Of a stretch of 64,000 nt of DNA, positions 40,339 through 49,663 are shown one piece after another. A program made the position numbers and the translations under genes. Origin of the DNA: Miniphocaeibacter sp012841535 (GTDB lineage Bacteria; Bacillota; Clostridia; Tissierellales; Peptoniphilaceae); the NCBI RefSeq assembly GCF_049274025.1, contig NZ_JBASRV010000018.1, one strand, 5' to 3'. Below the pieces are notes generated by a model. The model made no database searches. It was not told the origin of the DNA and saw only the letters and a list, made by a program, of their open reading frames with translations. Within the stretch, counting starts at the first letter, position 1, and the number at the start of each line of letters is the position of its first letter.

Positions 40339-41661
40339 ATGAATAGCAAAAAAAATAGATTTATTAGTTTGCTTTTAGTAATGGTTATGTTAATGACAAC
40401 TTTAACAGCCTGTGGAGAAAAGAAAAAGAACACAAGCAATACTTCGACCGGTGTAAGTGGAGATCAAGTTGAATTAAGATTTTCCTGGTGGGGAGGAGAT
40501 TCCCGTCATGAAAAAACATTAAAAGTTATAGAATTATTTGAAGAAAAACATCCTAATATAAAAATAAAGGCAGAATATGCTGGTTGGGATGGATATCAAG
40601 AAAAACAAACTACTCAAATAGCTGGTGGAACAGAAGCAGATATAATGCAAGTAAACTGGAACTGGTTAACTCAGTATTCAGCAGATGGTTCAGGTTTTTA
40701 TGATTTAAATGAAGTAAAAGACATTTTAAAATTAGAAAATTATGATGAAGATATGCTAGAATTAGTAACTCAAAATGGTGTATTAAATGCAATGCCAGTT
40801 GCCAAAACAGGAAAAGTATTTTATTGGAATAAAACTACCTTTGATAAAGCGGGAGTTGAAATACCAACTAACTTTGATGAGCTGAAAGTAGTAGCTGAAG
40901 ATATGAAAGAAAAACTAGGGGATAATTTCTATCCGTTTGCTAGTATTGGTCCTTATTCAACATTTTTATTGACATTATACATAGCAGAACAGGAAACAGG
41001 AAAAACTTTTATAGAAAATAATGAAGTAGCATATACAGAAAAAGAATTATCACAGGCTTTAAAAGATTGTATGTCTTTAGTTAAAACAGGTATCTCACCA
41101 TCAGTTGAAGAAACAGCTGGTGGAGGAAATGTAAGTGCGGATCAAATGCCAGCTTGGATAGAGGGTAGATATGCTGGTATTTATGAATGGGACAGTACTA
41201 TAAATAAATATGAATCAGCCTTAGCAGAAGGTCAAGAGTTAGTTGTGGGAGAGTATTTAACAGGATTTGGAACTCATGATGCAGCGTTGACTAAGTTATC
41301 AATGGCTTTTGCTATTAGTAAAAATACAAAATATCCAGAAGAAGCTGCTACATTTATAAACTTCCTATTGTCAGACCCAGAAGCAGTAAAAATTATGGAA
41401 ACAGATAGAGGAATTCCAGTAAATAAAGAAGCTATAAAAACTTTAGAGGATGAAGGTTTATTAACAGGAATAGCTTATGAAGGAAATAAATTAGCTTTTG
41501 AACACAAGGGTAAAGACATAAGTCCATATTTTGAAGATACTCAATTAAAGAAGTCCTATGAGGAGACTTTGGATCAATTAGGATATGGAAAGATAAATGA
41601 AGATGAGGCAGCTAAACAGATTATTGAAGTTGTAAATAATAAATTAGAATCTGTTAAGTAG
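40339..41661 (+). CDS. Extracellular sugar-binding lipoprotein 1
   Basis: The 440 residues start with a lipoprotein signal peptide ending in the lipobox LTACGEKKK (Cys about 26). The mature part is a family-1 sugar-binding protein (LRFSWWGGDSRHEKTLKVIE, EADIMQVNWNWLTQY, LLSDPEAVKIMETDRGIPVN). It captures the oligosaccharide outside the cell and delivers it to the permeases. A paralogue follows immediately; the N-terminal ~145 mature residues and the last ~115 are nearly identical between the two, while the middle (about 175-310) differs. Confidence 0.93.
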   Translation: MNSKKNRFISLLLVMVMLMTTLTACGEKKKNTSNTSTGVSGDQVELRFSWWGGDSRHEKTLKVIELFEEKHPNIKIKAEYAGWDGYQEKQTTQIAGGTEADIMQVNWNWLTQYSADGSGFYDLNEVKDILKLENYDEDMLELVTQNGVLNAMPVAKTGKVFYWNKTTFDKAGVEIPTNFDELKVVAEDMKEKLGDNFYPFASIGPYSTFLLTLYIAEQETGKTFIENNEVAYTEKELSQALKDCMSLVKTGISPSVEETAGGGNVSADQMPAWIEGRYAGIYEWDSTINKYESALAEGQELVVGEYLTGFGTHDAALTKLSMAFAISKNTKYPEEAATFINFLLSDPEAVKIMETDRGIPVNKEAIKTLEDEGLLTGIAYEGNKLAFEHKGKDISPYFEDTQLKKSYEETLDQLGYGKINEDEAAKQIIEVVNNKLESVK

Positions 41662-41696
41662 TAATTGGGATAATTTTAGAAATAAGGAGGATAATA

Positions 41697-43016
41697 ATGA
41701 AAAAGAGAAAAATTACATTTTTGAGTTTAGTATTAGTGTTGGTTTTAATGTTACCATTACTAACAGCATGTGGTGAGAAGAAGAAAGGTTCTGGTGGATC
41801 TGAAGGAGCTAGTGGCGATCAAGTTGAATTAAGATTTTCCTGGTGGGGAGGAGATTCCCGTCATGAAAAAACATTGGAAGTTATAAAACTATTTGAAGAA
41901 AAATATCCTAATATAAAAATAAAGGCAGAATATGCTGGTTGGGATGGATATCAAGAAAAACAAACTACTCAAATAGCTGGTGGAACAGAAGCAGATATAA
42001 TGCAAGTAAACTGGAACTGGTTAACCCAGTATTCAGCAGATGGCTCAGGTTTTTATGATTTAAATGAAGTAAAAGACATTTTAAAATTAGAAAATTATGA
42101 TGAAGATATGCTAGAATTAGTAACTCAAAATGGTGTATTAAATGCAATGCCAGTTGCTAAAACAGGTAGAGTATTTTATTGGAACAAAACTACCTTTGAT
42201 AAAGCTGGAGTTGAAATACCAACAACATTTGACGAGTTATTACAAGCAGCAAAAGATATGAAGAGTAAATTAGGAGAAGACTTTTTCCCATTTGTTAATA
42301 TAGATACATACTCATCATTCTTAATGACTCTATATATTGCAGAACAGGAAACAGGAAAAACTTTTATAGAAGATAATAAAGTAGCGTACACAGAAGAAGA
42401 ACTAACTAAGGCATTAAAGAATTATATGTCATTAGTTGATGGTGGAGCAATGCCATCTGTTGAATATCTAGCTGGAGCAGGAAATGTAAGTGCAGATCAA
42501 ATGCCAGGTTGGATTGAAGGAAAATATGCAGGAACTTATGAATGGGATAGTTCAATTAATAAATTTGTTTCAGCCTTAGCAGAAGGTCAAGAATTAGTTA
42601 CAGGAACATACTTAAAAGGCTTTGGAGATAGTGATTCAGCAATAACAAAACTGTCAATGGCTTTTGCTATTAGTAAAAATACAAAACATCCAGAAGAGGC
42701 AGCAACATTTGTTAACTTCTTATTGTCAGATCCAGAAGCGGTAAAAATTATGGAAACAGATAGAGGAATTCCAGTAAATAAAGAAGCTATAAAAACTTTA
42801 GAGGATGAGGGACTATTAACAGGAATAGCTTATGAAGGAAATATATTAGCTTATGAGCATAAGGGAAAAGATATAAGTCCTTATTTTGAAGATACTCAAC
42901 TAAAGAAATTATATGAGGAAACTCTTGAAGAAGTAGGATACGGTAGAATTGATGAAGCACAAGCAGCTAAGAAAATCATTGATGGTGTAAATCAAAAATT
43001 AGCAACTGTAAAATAG
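41697..43016 (+). CDS. Extracellular sugar-binding lipoprotein 2 (tandem paralogue)
   Basis: AGGAGG precedes the ATG. The 439 residues have a lipobox LLTACGEKKK and the same fold as the preceding protein. Over roughly 40462-40800 and 41817-42155 (offset 1355 bp) the DNA is almost identical, and again around 41380-41490 and 42735-42845; the segment between is diverged. Two binding proteins with one permease pair could widen the range of oligouronides taken up. Confidence 0.93.
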   Translation: MKKRKITFLSLVLVLVLMLPLLTACGEKKKGSGGSEGASGDQVELRFSWWGGDSRHEKTLEVIKLFEEKYPNIKIKAEYAGWDGYQEKQTTQIAGGTEADIMQVNWNWLTQYSADGSGFYDLNEVKDILKLENYDEDMLELVTQNGVLNAMPVAKTGRVFYWNKTTFDKAGVEIPTTFDELLQAAKDMKSKLGEDFFPFVNIDTYSSFLMTLYIAEQETGKTFIEDNKVAYTEEELTKALKNYMSLVDGGAMPSVEYLAGAGNVSADQMPGWIEGKYAGTYEWDSSINKFVSALAEGQELVTGTYLKGFGDSDSAITKLSMAFAISKNTKHPEEAATFVNFLLSDPEAVKIMETDRGIPVNKEAIKTLEDEGLLTGIAYEGNILAYEHKGKDISPYFEDTQLKKLYEETLEEVGYGRIDEAQAAKKIIDGVNQKLATVK

Positions 43017-43021
43017 GATAA

Positions 43022-43060
43022 AGGCTAGTTTTCTAGCCTGATTATCTTATTAATAAGATA
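43022..43060 (+). other. Two adjacent hairpins between binding-protein and permease genes
   Basis: AGGCTAG/CTAGCCT (43022-43039) and TATCTTAT/ATAAGATA (43043-43060). No T-run follows. Such hairpins after binding-protein genes commonly protect the upstream mRNA so that more binding protein than permease is made. Confidence 0.55.
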
Positions 43061-43075
43061 GGAGGTTATCTACCT

Positions 43076-43948
43076 ATGAAAAAGAAAAAGGTAGGATTAA
43101 TATATTTAACACCTTGGTTAATAGGGTTAATAGTTTTTACAGCATTTCCTTTTTTAGCATCTTTAGTTCTTAGTTTTACTGAGTACGATTTAATAACTGC
43201 ACCTAAATTTATAGGATTTGATAATTTTATAAGGATGTTTAAAGATCCTGCATTTATTAAATCTTTTGGAGTAACGATTAAATATGTATTTATGACAGTT
43301 CCATTGAAACTGATATTTGCATTATTTATTGCATTTATTTTAAACTTTAAATTAAAAGGTGTAAACTTATTTAGAACTGCTTATTACTTACCTTCAATAT
43401 TAGGAGGAAGTGTTGCAATAGCTGTATTATGGAGATTTTTATTTGCAGATACAGGTATTATTAATATGATTTTAGATAATTTTGGAATAGGTCCTGTTCC
43501 ATGGTTAAATAGTGAGAAATATGCCTTAGTGACATTATCCTTACTTAGGATTTGGCAGTTTGGGTCACCAATGGTAATATTTTTATCAGCCTTACAGTCA
43601 ATACCAGATTATTTATATGAAGCAGCAAGAATTGATGGGGCATCAAAATGGAAACAATTTTTCCAAATTACAGTTCCAATGATAAGTCCAACAATATTCT
43701 TTAACTTTATTATGCAATTAATACAAGCATTTCAAGAGTTTAATGGACCATATATTATTACAGGAGGAGGACCTTTAAATTCTACATATTTATTCCCACT
43801 ATATATTTATGATAGTGCATTTAAATATTTTGATATGGGATATGCTAGTGCAATGGCATGGTTCTTATTCCTAGTAATAATGGTTATGACTGTGTTGGTA
43901 TTTAAAACTGAAAAATACTGGGTTTATTATGATGGTGGTGACGAATAA
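43076..43948 (+). CDS. Sugar ABC transporter permease (MalF/UgpA type)
   Basis: AGGAGG precedes the ATG. The 290 residues hold six membrane segments and the EAA loop EAARIDGASKWKQFFQITVP (about 182-201) that docks on the ATPase. It begins LIYLTPWLIGLIVFTAFPFL as in the family. It pairs with the next permease, whose ATG overlaps this stop by one base. Confidence 0.93.
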   Translation: MKKKKVGLIYLTPWLIGLIVFTAFPFLASLVLSFTEYDLITAPKFIGFDNFIRMFKDPAFIKSFGVTIKYVFMTVPLKLIFALFIAFILNFKLKGVNLFRTAYYLPSILGGSVAIAVLWRFLFADTGIINMILDNFGIGPVPWLNSEKYALVTLSLLRIWQFGSPMVIFLSALQSIPDYLYEAARIDGASKWKQFFQITVPMISPTIFFNFIMQLIQAFQEFNGPYIITGGGPLNSTYLFPLYIYDSAFKYFDMGYASAMAWFLFLVIMVMTVLVFKTEKYWVYYDGGDE

Positions 43949-44835
43949 TGAAAAATATAGAACAAAAATATGATTTTGAAAAAGCGGAAAAGAAAAGAAA
44001 ATTTAAAAATACAATTAATAAAACCATTAGATATACAGTATTAATATTAGTAGGTTTAATAATGCTTTATCCACTACTTTGGATGATAGGTTCATCATTT
44101 AAGGAAAATTCTGAAATATTTACTTCAATAGGTATTATTCCAAAGAAATTAGATTTTAGTGGATATGTAAAAGGTTGGGAGACATCTACTGAATATACAT
44201 TTGCAAGGTATTTTTCCAATTCATTAATGATAGCAATACCAAAGGTAATCTTAACAGTAATTTCAGCAACATTATCAGCATATGCTTTTGCCAGATTTGA
44301 CTTTCCAGGCAAGAAAATATTCTTTGCCTTATTGATTGCAACGCTAATGTTACCAAACTTAGTGTTGAGAATACCACAATATTTAATGTTTAAACAGTTT
44401 AACTGGTTAGATACTTTTAAACCACTAGTAGTACCCGCCGCCTTTGCGACGGAGGGGTTCTTCGTATTCATGATAGTTCAATATATAAAAGGACTGCCAA
44501 CAGATTTGGAACAGGCAGCAAAAATTGATGGATGTAATTCGCTACAAACTTTAATATATGTATTGGTTCCAATTATAAAGCCATCTATGATTTCAGCAGG
44601 ATTATTCCAGTTTATGTGGACAATGAATGACTTCTTAGGACCATTAATATATATATCTTCCGTAGGAAAGTATCCAATATCAATAGCACTAAAAATGTCC
44701 ATGGATGCTACAACATCTGTACAGTGGTCATCAGTATTGGCAATGTCCGTAATAGCATTAATACCATCTTTACTAGTATTTTTCTTAGGACAAAAATACT
44801 TTGTTGATGGTGTATCTTCAACAGGTATGAAATAA
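43948..44835 (+). CDS. Carbohydrate ABC transporter permease (MalG/UgpE type)
   Basis: The 295 residues hold six membrane segments and the EAA loop EQAAKIDGCNSLQTLIYVLV (about 188-207). The N-terminal ~30 residues are charged and cytoplasmic. Overlap with the upstream permease stop shows translational coupling. A local GC-richer patch near 44430-44460 keeps the frame and needs no special explanation. Confidence 0.93.
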   Translation: MKNIEQKYDFEKAEKKRKFKNTINKTIRYTVLILVGLIMLYPLLWMIGSSFKENSEIFTSIGIIPKKLDFSGYVKGWETSTEYTFARYFSNSLMIAIPKVILTVISATLSAYAFARFDFPGKKIFFALLIATLMLPNLVLRIPQYLMFKQFNWLDTFKPLVVPAAFATEGFFVFMIVQYIKGLPTDLEQAAKIDGCNSLQTLIYVLVPIIKPSMISAGLFQFMWTMNDFLGPLIYISSVGKYPISIALKMSMDATTSVQWSSVLAMSVIALIPSLLVFFLGQKYFVDGVSSTGMK

Positions 44836-44847
44836 AGGGTAGGTAAT

Positions 44848-46404
44848 ATGATAAAATACAAAATTTTAAAAGTAACAGATCGTTCTGTTACTTTTGAATT
44901 ATTAAATAATAATTGTTATTTTAATGATGAAGAAATAACAGTACTTATTAATGACGAAGTAGCTTTAAAAACTACAAAAAATGTTAATTCGATTTATGGT
45001 TTAGACGAGGATACAGAATACAGAATAAAACTAGAATCCTCTACAAAAAATAGTGAAGAAATTATTTTCAAAACGAAAGAATATAAATTTGTTTTGGATA
45101 TTTCAGAATTTGGTGCAAAAGGGAATGGAATAGAGGATGATACTATTTATATTCAAACGGCAATTAATGTTGCACCAAAAGGCTCACTAGTTGAAATAAA
45201 TAAAGGTAAATATAATATAACATCTCTATTTATGAAATCAGGAGTAGATTTATATATTGATAAAGATGCTGAGCTTATTTCAGTTGGAAATAGAGAAAAT
45301 CTTCCTATATTTCCTAGTAATATAGAAAAAAATGAAGATAGACTATACTTAGGAACATGGGAAGGTATTACAAGACAGTGTTTTGCTGGAACTTTAAATA
45401 TCGTAGAATCCAGTGATGTATCTGTATTTGGACAAGGTAGCATTAATGGAATGGCTTCATATGAAAATTGGTGGAAGGATTTTGAAACTTTTAATATTGC
45501 CTGGAGACCAAGGCTTATAAGCATTTTAAATAGTAAAAATATTACACTAATGGATATAAATGTAAAAAATTCTCCTTCTTGGACAATACATCCAGTTTTA
45601 TCTAAAAAATTAGAATTTATTAATTTGTATGTTGAAAATCCTAAAGATGCTCCTAATACAGATGGATTAGACCCAGAATTTTGTAAGGATGTTTTAATTA
45701 AAGGAGTTCATTTCTCTGTAGGGGATGATTGCGTAGCATTAAAGTCAGGAAAATTTGATTTTGCCATGGAAACTAAAGAAACAACAGAAAATGTTTTAAT
45801 AGAAAATTGTTTTATGGAAGATGGTCATGGTGCAGTTACAATGGGAAGTGAAATGTCTGGTGGAATAAAAGATGTAACAATTAAAAATTGCTTTTTTAAG
45901 GGAACAGATAGAGGTTTTAGAGTAAAAACCAGAAGAGGAAGAGGAATAAGGGGAGTTATAGAAAATATAAAAATGAAAAATGTTATTATGGATGATGTGG
46001 ATACAGCAATAGCATTAAATTCTTTTTATTTCTGCTGTGATCCTGATGGTAAAAGTGAATATGTATGGTCAAAAGAAAAACTTCCAATAGATGAAAGAAC
46101 TCCACATATAAAGAGCTTATACTTAGAAGATGTGGAATGTAGAAACTTAAATGCCTGTTCAGCTTTTATATATGGACTTCCTGAAAAAATGGTAGAAGAA
46201 ATTAGTTTAAAAAATGTTAAATTTAGTTTTAGAGAAGATGCAAGACCAGCATATCCAGAGATGTTATCATTCCAAGATAAAGTTTCAAAAAGAGGAATTA
46301 TGGGTTTAAATATAAAGAAATTATATTTAGAAAATGTTGTGTTTGAAAATATTGAGGGAGAGCATTTAGAAATAGAAAATGTAGAAGAGCTAATTGAAAA
46401 ATAG
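44848..46404 (+). CDS. GH28 polygalacturonase-type glycosidase
   Basis: The 518 residues have a short beta-sandwich-like N-terminal domain (about 1-75) and a right-handed beta-helix with all GH28 active-site motifs: NTDG (270-273), GDD (292-294, the catalytic Asp pair), GHG (326-328) and RVK (358-360, the RIK equivalent). No signal peptide, so it works in the cytoplasm on imported oligomers, most likely as an exo-polygalacturonase releasing galacturonate residues. Its place in the kdu/GH105 operon points to homogalacturonan or rhamnogalacturonan as the source. Confidence 0.92.
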   Translation: MIKYKILKVTDRSVTFELLNNNCYFNDEEITVLINDEVALKTTKNVNSIYGLDEDTEYRIKLESSTKNSEEIIFKTKEYKFVLDISEFGAKGNGIEDDTIYIQTAINVAPKGSLVEINKGKYNITSLFMKSGVDLYIDKDAELISVGNRENLPIFPSNIEKNEDRLYLGTWEGITRQCFAGTLNIVESSDVSVFGQGSINGMASYENWWKDFETFNIAWRPRLISILNSKNITLMDINVKNSPSWTIHPVLSKKLEFINLYVENPKDAPNTDGLDPEFCKDVLIKGVHFSVGDDCVALKSGKFDFAMETKETTENVLIENCFMEDGHGAVTMGSEMSGGIKDVTIKNCFFKGTDRGFRVKTRRGRGIRGVIENIKMKNVIMDDVDTAIALNSFYFCCDPDGKSEYVWSKEKLPIDERTPHIKSLYLEDVECRNLNACSAFIYGLPEKMVEEISLKNVKFSFREDARPAYPEMLSFQDKVSKRGIMGLNIKKLYLENVVFENIEGEHLEIENVEELIEK

Positions 46405-46419
46405 GAGGATGATATTATT

Positions 46420-47241
46420 ATGATAGGTGTTAGATTACATGATGTAGGAAATTTTGACATAGATAATATAGGTAGTGAAGTAATTAAAAGAGACTTTACT
46501 ACAATTCAATTAGCCTTTCAAAAAGCAATAAAGGGTTTTAAATATAAAGAGGGAATTTTAAATCAGGGATTAATTAGGAGAATAAATAAATCATTAAAGG
46601 ATAATGGAGTATCGGTGGCAGTACTGGGATGCTATATTGATCCTGCAGCGGAAACACAAGAAAAAAGAGATGCGGAACTGGTGAAATTTAAAGAACATTT
46701 ACGATATGCGAGACAATTAGATGCCTATGTTGTTGGGACAGAAACAGGACATATGAAAGAATGTTTTACTAGAGAAGAACAATTTAAATATTTAATAAAT
46801 TTCATGCAAGATGCTTTAAAAGTTGCAGAGAGTTTTGGAGTTTTTATAGCTTTGGAAGCTGTTAGTATTGACACTATTAATAATGAATATATGATGAAGG
46901 CAGCTTTGGATATTTTAGATTCACCAAATTTAGTTGTTATATTTGATCCTGTAAATATGCTAGATGAAAATAATTATAAAAATCAAAGAGAAATATTTAC
47001 AAGAGTATTTGAATTCTATGGTAATAAAATAGAGATAATGCATGCTAAGGATTTTAAAATGGGAGAAGATGGAAAGTTAATAAAAACTTTACCAGCTGGA
47101 ACAGGAGACCTAGATTATAAATTCATTCTAAAGAAAATGCTAGACTATAAACCGGATATAGACATATTATTGGAAAATGCAACAGAAGAAACTTTTCATT
47201 CTAGTAAGAGGTATTTGGAAAAAATAATAGAGGATTATTAA
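46420..47241 (+). CDS. Sugar phosphate isomerase/epimerase family TIM barrel protein
   Basis: AGGAGG precedes the ATG. The 273 residues match the AP_endonuc_2 xylose-isomerase-like fold, with metal-ligand type positions in FIALEAVSIDT (Glu about 147), VVIFDPVNMLDE (Asp about 182), IEIMHAKDFKM (His about 208) and DILLENATEE (Glu about 249). In uronate loci such proteins act on keto-uronates or carry out C-epimerisation; the exact reaction is unknown. Confidence 0.85.
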   Translation: MIGVRLHDVGNFDIDNIGSEVIKRDFTTIQLAFQKAIKGFKYKEGILNQGLIRRINKSLKDNGVSVAVLGCYIDPAAETQEKRDAELVKFKEHLRYARQLDAYVVGTETGHMKECFTREEQFKYLINFMQDALKVAESFGVFIALEAVSIDTINNEYMMKAALDILDSPNLVVIFDPVNMLDENNYKNQREIFTRVFEFYGNKIEIMHAKDFKMGEDGKLIKTLPAGTGDLDYKFILKKMLDYKPDIDILLENATEETFHSSKRYLEKIIEDY

Positions 47242-47285
47242 AGGATAAGGATAATAATAAAGTTTTTGCTTTATTCTTATCCTTT
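47240..47285 (+). terminator. Hairpin between TIM-barrel and MATE genes
   Basis: AAGGATAAG...AATAAAG pairs with CTTTATT...CTTATCCTT across a small bulge; only a short T-stretch follows, so partial termination is likely. Confidence 0.55.
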
Positions 47286-47305
47286 GTTTAGGTATTGGAG
47301 TTAGT

Positions 47306-48685
47306 ATGGAAAAGAAAGAGCAGTTAAAAAAGAACTATATTTTAAATGGAAATGTATGGAAGGTAATATTGTCAGTTTCATTTCCTTTGATTGTCTATAA
47401 TCTATTTTTACAATTAGTAAGTTTTTTTGATTCATTAATGGCTAGTGAAATTGGAGCGACGGCAGTTTCTGCAATTAGTATAGTCGGTCAGGTTAATAAT
47501 ATTACCTTTGCCATAAGTACTTCTTTATCTATTGGGGGAACAATTTTCATATCTAGATTTATAGGAAGTGGAAAAAGTAAAAAGGCTAGTGAATATTCAA
47601 ATCAATTATTCTTGATTTCTATAATTATGAGTTTCTTGCTTTTAATAATAATTTTGCCATTTTCAAAAAATATTTTAAAATTGCTAAATACTCCTGATAG
47701 TATTTTGGATATCTCCTTAGAATATTATGTAACGAGTATGATATATTTGCCAATTTTGTTTTTTAACAATGCCTATATAGCAATTATTAAGGCAACAGCC
47801 AATAATAAAAAAATATTGTTTTTAAACTTAATAGTATTAACAATAAAATTAATTTTAAATTACATATTTGTATATATACTTCGATTAGGAATAATTATGT
47901 TAGCTGTATCAACATTATTAAGTCAGCTAATAATAACATTTATAGCTATTAGAGAAATTAAATACGATAAAATAGGAATTAAAATAAATATATTCAGTAC
48001 AAAATTAAATGCAAAAATATTGAAAAATATGGCTAGACTATCTCTTCCAATTTTTGTAGAGAAAGGTTCATTTTTTGCAGGTAAAATAATGGTTAATTCA
48101 ATAGGAACTTTTTATGGGGAATTGGCAGCAGGAGCATTAGGTATATCAAATACCTTAAGTGGAATAGTAACAATAATGTTTTCAGCAATTCAAGATGCAG
48201 AATCTACATTAATTAGTCAAAATATTGGAAACAATAATTGGAATAGAGCTAAAGAAGTAATGAAAAAGTCATTAGTTTATCAGATTGGATTAGCAATATT
48301 AGGTATATTATTTTATACATTTTTTATGGATAAAATAATAGGATTATTTGCAAAGGGAGATTTAGAATTTTTCGAATTAATAAAACAGATATTTAGACTT
48401 GAATATTTAGGGTTTGTTACTTTAGCTATAACTGATGGTGTTATTGGTTTATTTTACGGAATTGGGTTAACTAAAATAACTTTTGTAATAAACTTTTTAA
48501 GACTATTTTTATTTAGATTGCCAGTATTATTATATATAATTAACTTTACAAACTTAGGCCCAGTAGCCTTAGGTTGGGCAATGCTAATAAGTAATTTCTG
48601 CGTTGGCATAGTTGCAGTCATAGTAGTTTTATATTATTTGAAACAAATTAAAATGAAAAAAATAGATGTTTATAATCAGATATAA
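47306..48685 (+). CDS. MATE family efflux transporter
   Basis: The 459 residues hold twelve membrane segments in two homologous halves (first half starts YILNGNVWKVILSVSFPLIV). The family signature positions are GGTIFISRFIGSGKSKKASE in the first half and ESTLISQNIGNNNWNRAKE in the second. MATE proteins export drugs or metabolites by Na+ or H+ antiport. It ends the pectin locus behind a partial terminator. Whether it exports a pathway intermediate or is unrelated cannot be told. Confidence 0.88.
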   Translation: MEKKEQLKKNYILNGNVWKVILSVSFPLIVYNLFLQLVSFFDSLMASEIGATAVSAISIVGQVNNITFAISTSLSIGGTIFISRFIGSGKSKKASEYSNQLFLISIIMSFLLLIIILPFSKNILKLLNTPDSILDISLEYYVTSMIYLPILFFNNAYIAIIKATANNKKILFLNLIVLTIKLILNYIFVYILRLGIIMLAVSTLLSQLIITFIAIREIKYDKIGIKINIFSTKLNAKILKNMARLSLPIFVEKGSFFAGKIMVNSIGTFYGELAAGALGISNTLSGIVTIMFSAIQDAESTLISQNIGNNNWNRAKEVMKKSLVYQIGLAILGILFYTFFMDKIIGLFAKGDLEFFELIKQIFRLEYLGFVTLAITDGVIGLFYGIGLTKITFVINFLRLFLFRLPVLLYIINFTNLGPVALGWAMLISNFCVGIVAVIVVLYYLKQIKMKKIDVYNQI

Positions 48686-48698
48686 ATAGAATAAGATA

Positions 48699-48741
48699 TT
48701 TAAAATACAAGAGTTAGTTTAAGCGCTCTTGTATTTTAAAT
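48699..48741 (+). terminator. Bidirectional terminator between MATE and ftcD
   Basis: A 15-bp perfect stem (TTTAAAATACAAGAG / CTCTTGTATTTTAAA) between convergent genes. Its loop side contains AAGCGCT, resembling the locus operator, probably by chance. Confidence 0.85.
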
Positions 48742-48750
48742 TACTTAAAT

Positions 48751-49650
48751 CTAATCAAATAAATAATTTTCTAAAACCTGGCTACTATAGTTAAAATTAT
48801 TCATTTGTAAATAATAGATAGCTGAATCAACTAATGCTTTTCCAGGGGTTATTCCAACTATTTCACTTTCTAAAACAGTAACGCCGTATTTTTTAGCTTC
48901 AAATTTTATAATTTCAAAAACTCTATAAAGTGGGAGTTTATTATAGTTCATCATATTTATAGAAACTTGTACTATATTTTTATCTTCTAAGAAAAGACTA
49001 ATTGCCTTACAATCTTTAAAACCACCACTTGAACCCCTTATTATTTTTGCAATATTGTTTGCTATTTCCAAGTTATTGGTATTTAAATTTACATTAAAGG
49101 CAATCATGGGATTTCTTGTACCAACTGCTGTAATACCGGCTGTAGGATGTATTTTACTCTCTCCAAAATCTGGAGTCCATTCCTCTTTTAATAATTTCTT
49201 TGCCATATTTTCAAATTCGCCTTTTCTAATACTGGCTAAATTATATCTATTTTCATTTTTTGCAGAATTTGCATAGAGCATAACCGGTATAGATAATTCA
49301 TTATAAATTCTTTTTCCAATTTTTTCAGACAATTTAATTGTTTCTTCCATAGTAACATTTTTAATTGGAACTAAGGCTATAACATCTGTTGAGCCCATTC
49401 TTGGATGTTTACCGGTATGTTTAGTCATATCTATATTATCCCTTGCAACTTTACAAAGTTTAATAACAACGTCCTCAATGCCTTCCGGGGAACCTATTAA
49501 GGTAAATACAGACCTATTATGGTTTTCATCTGAAGAGTAGTCAAGAAGAAAAACACTAGCAGTGGATTTTGCAGCTTCGACTAATTTATTAATTGTTGTT
49601 AAATTTTTTCCTTCACTAAAATTAGGTATACATTGAACTATTTTTGTCAT
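48751..49650 (-). CDS. ftcD: Glutamate formimidoyltransferase
   Basis: The 299 residues cover the N- and C-subdomains of the FTCD formiminotransferase: MTKIVQCIPNFSEGKNLTTI, HTGKHPRMGSTDVIALVPI with the catalytic-type His (about residue 82), and GITAVGTRNPMIAFNVNL. It transfers the formimino group of formiminoglutamate to tetrahydrofolate, the last step of histidine degradation. The cyclodeaminase domain is absent and no hut genes are in the window. Upstream on the same strand, 13 bases away, is dinB. Confidence 0.93.
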   Translation of the reverse strand: MTKIVQCIPNFSEGKNLTTINKLVEAAKSTASVFLLDYSSDENHNRSVFTLIGSPEGIEDVVIKLCKVARDNIDMTKHTGKHPRMGSTDVIALVPIKNVTMEETIKLSEKIGKRIYNELSIPVMLYANSAKNENRYNLASIRKGEFENMAKKLLKEEWTPDFGESKIHPTAGITAVGTRNPMIAFNVNLNTNNLEIANNIAKIIRGSSGGFKDCKAISLFLEDKNIVQVSINMMNYNKLPLYRVFEIIKFEAKKYGVTVLESEIVGITPGKALVDSAIYYLQMNNFNYSSQVLENYLFD

Positions 49651-49663
49651 CGATTATCCTTTC

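Noticed and set aside
44430..44460. GC-rich patch (CCCGCCGCCTTTGCGACGGAGG) inside the permease gene as inserted DNA
   Set aside because: The frame and the membrane-segment pattern of the family continue through it without a break; unusual codon choice over ten codons is not enough to claim transfer.
34382..48685. A hyaluronate or heparin (glycosaminoglycan) utilisation locus
   Set aside because: kduI, kduD and DhuI-like genes fit either, but the hydrolase matches GH105 rather than GH88, there is a GH28 polygalacturonase with all motifs, and there are no hexosamine, sulfatase or PTS-GAG genes beside them.
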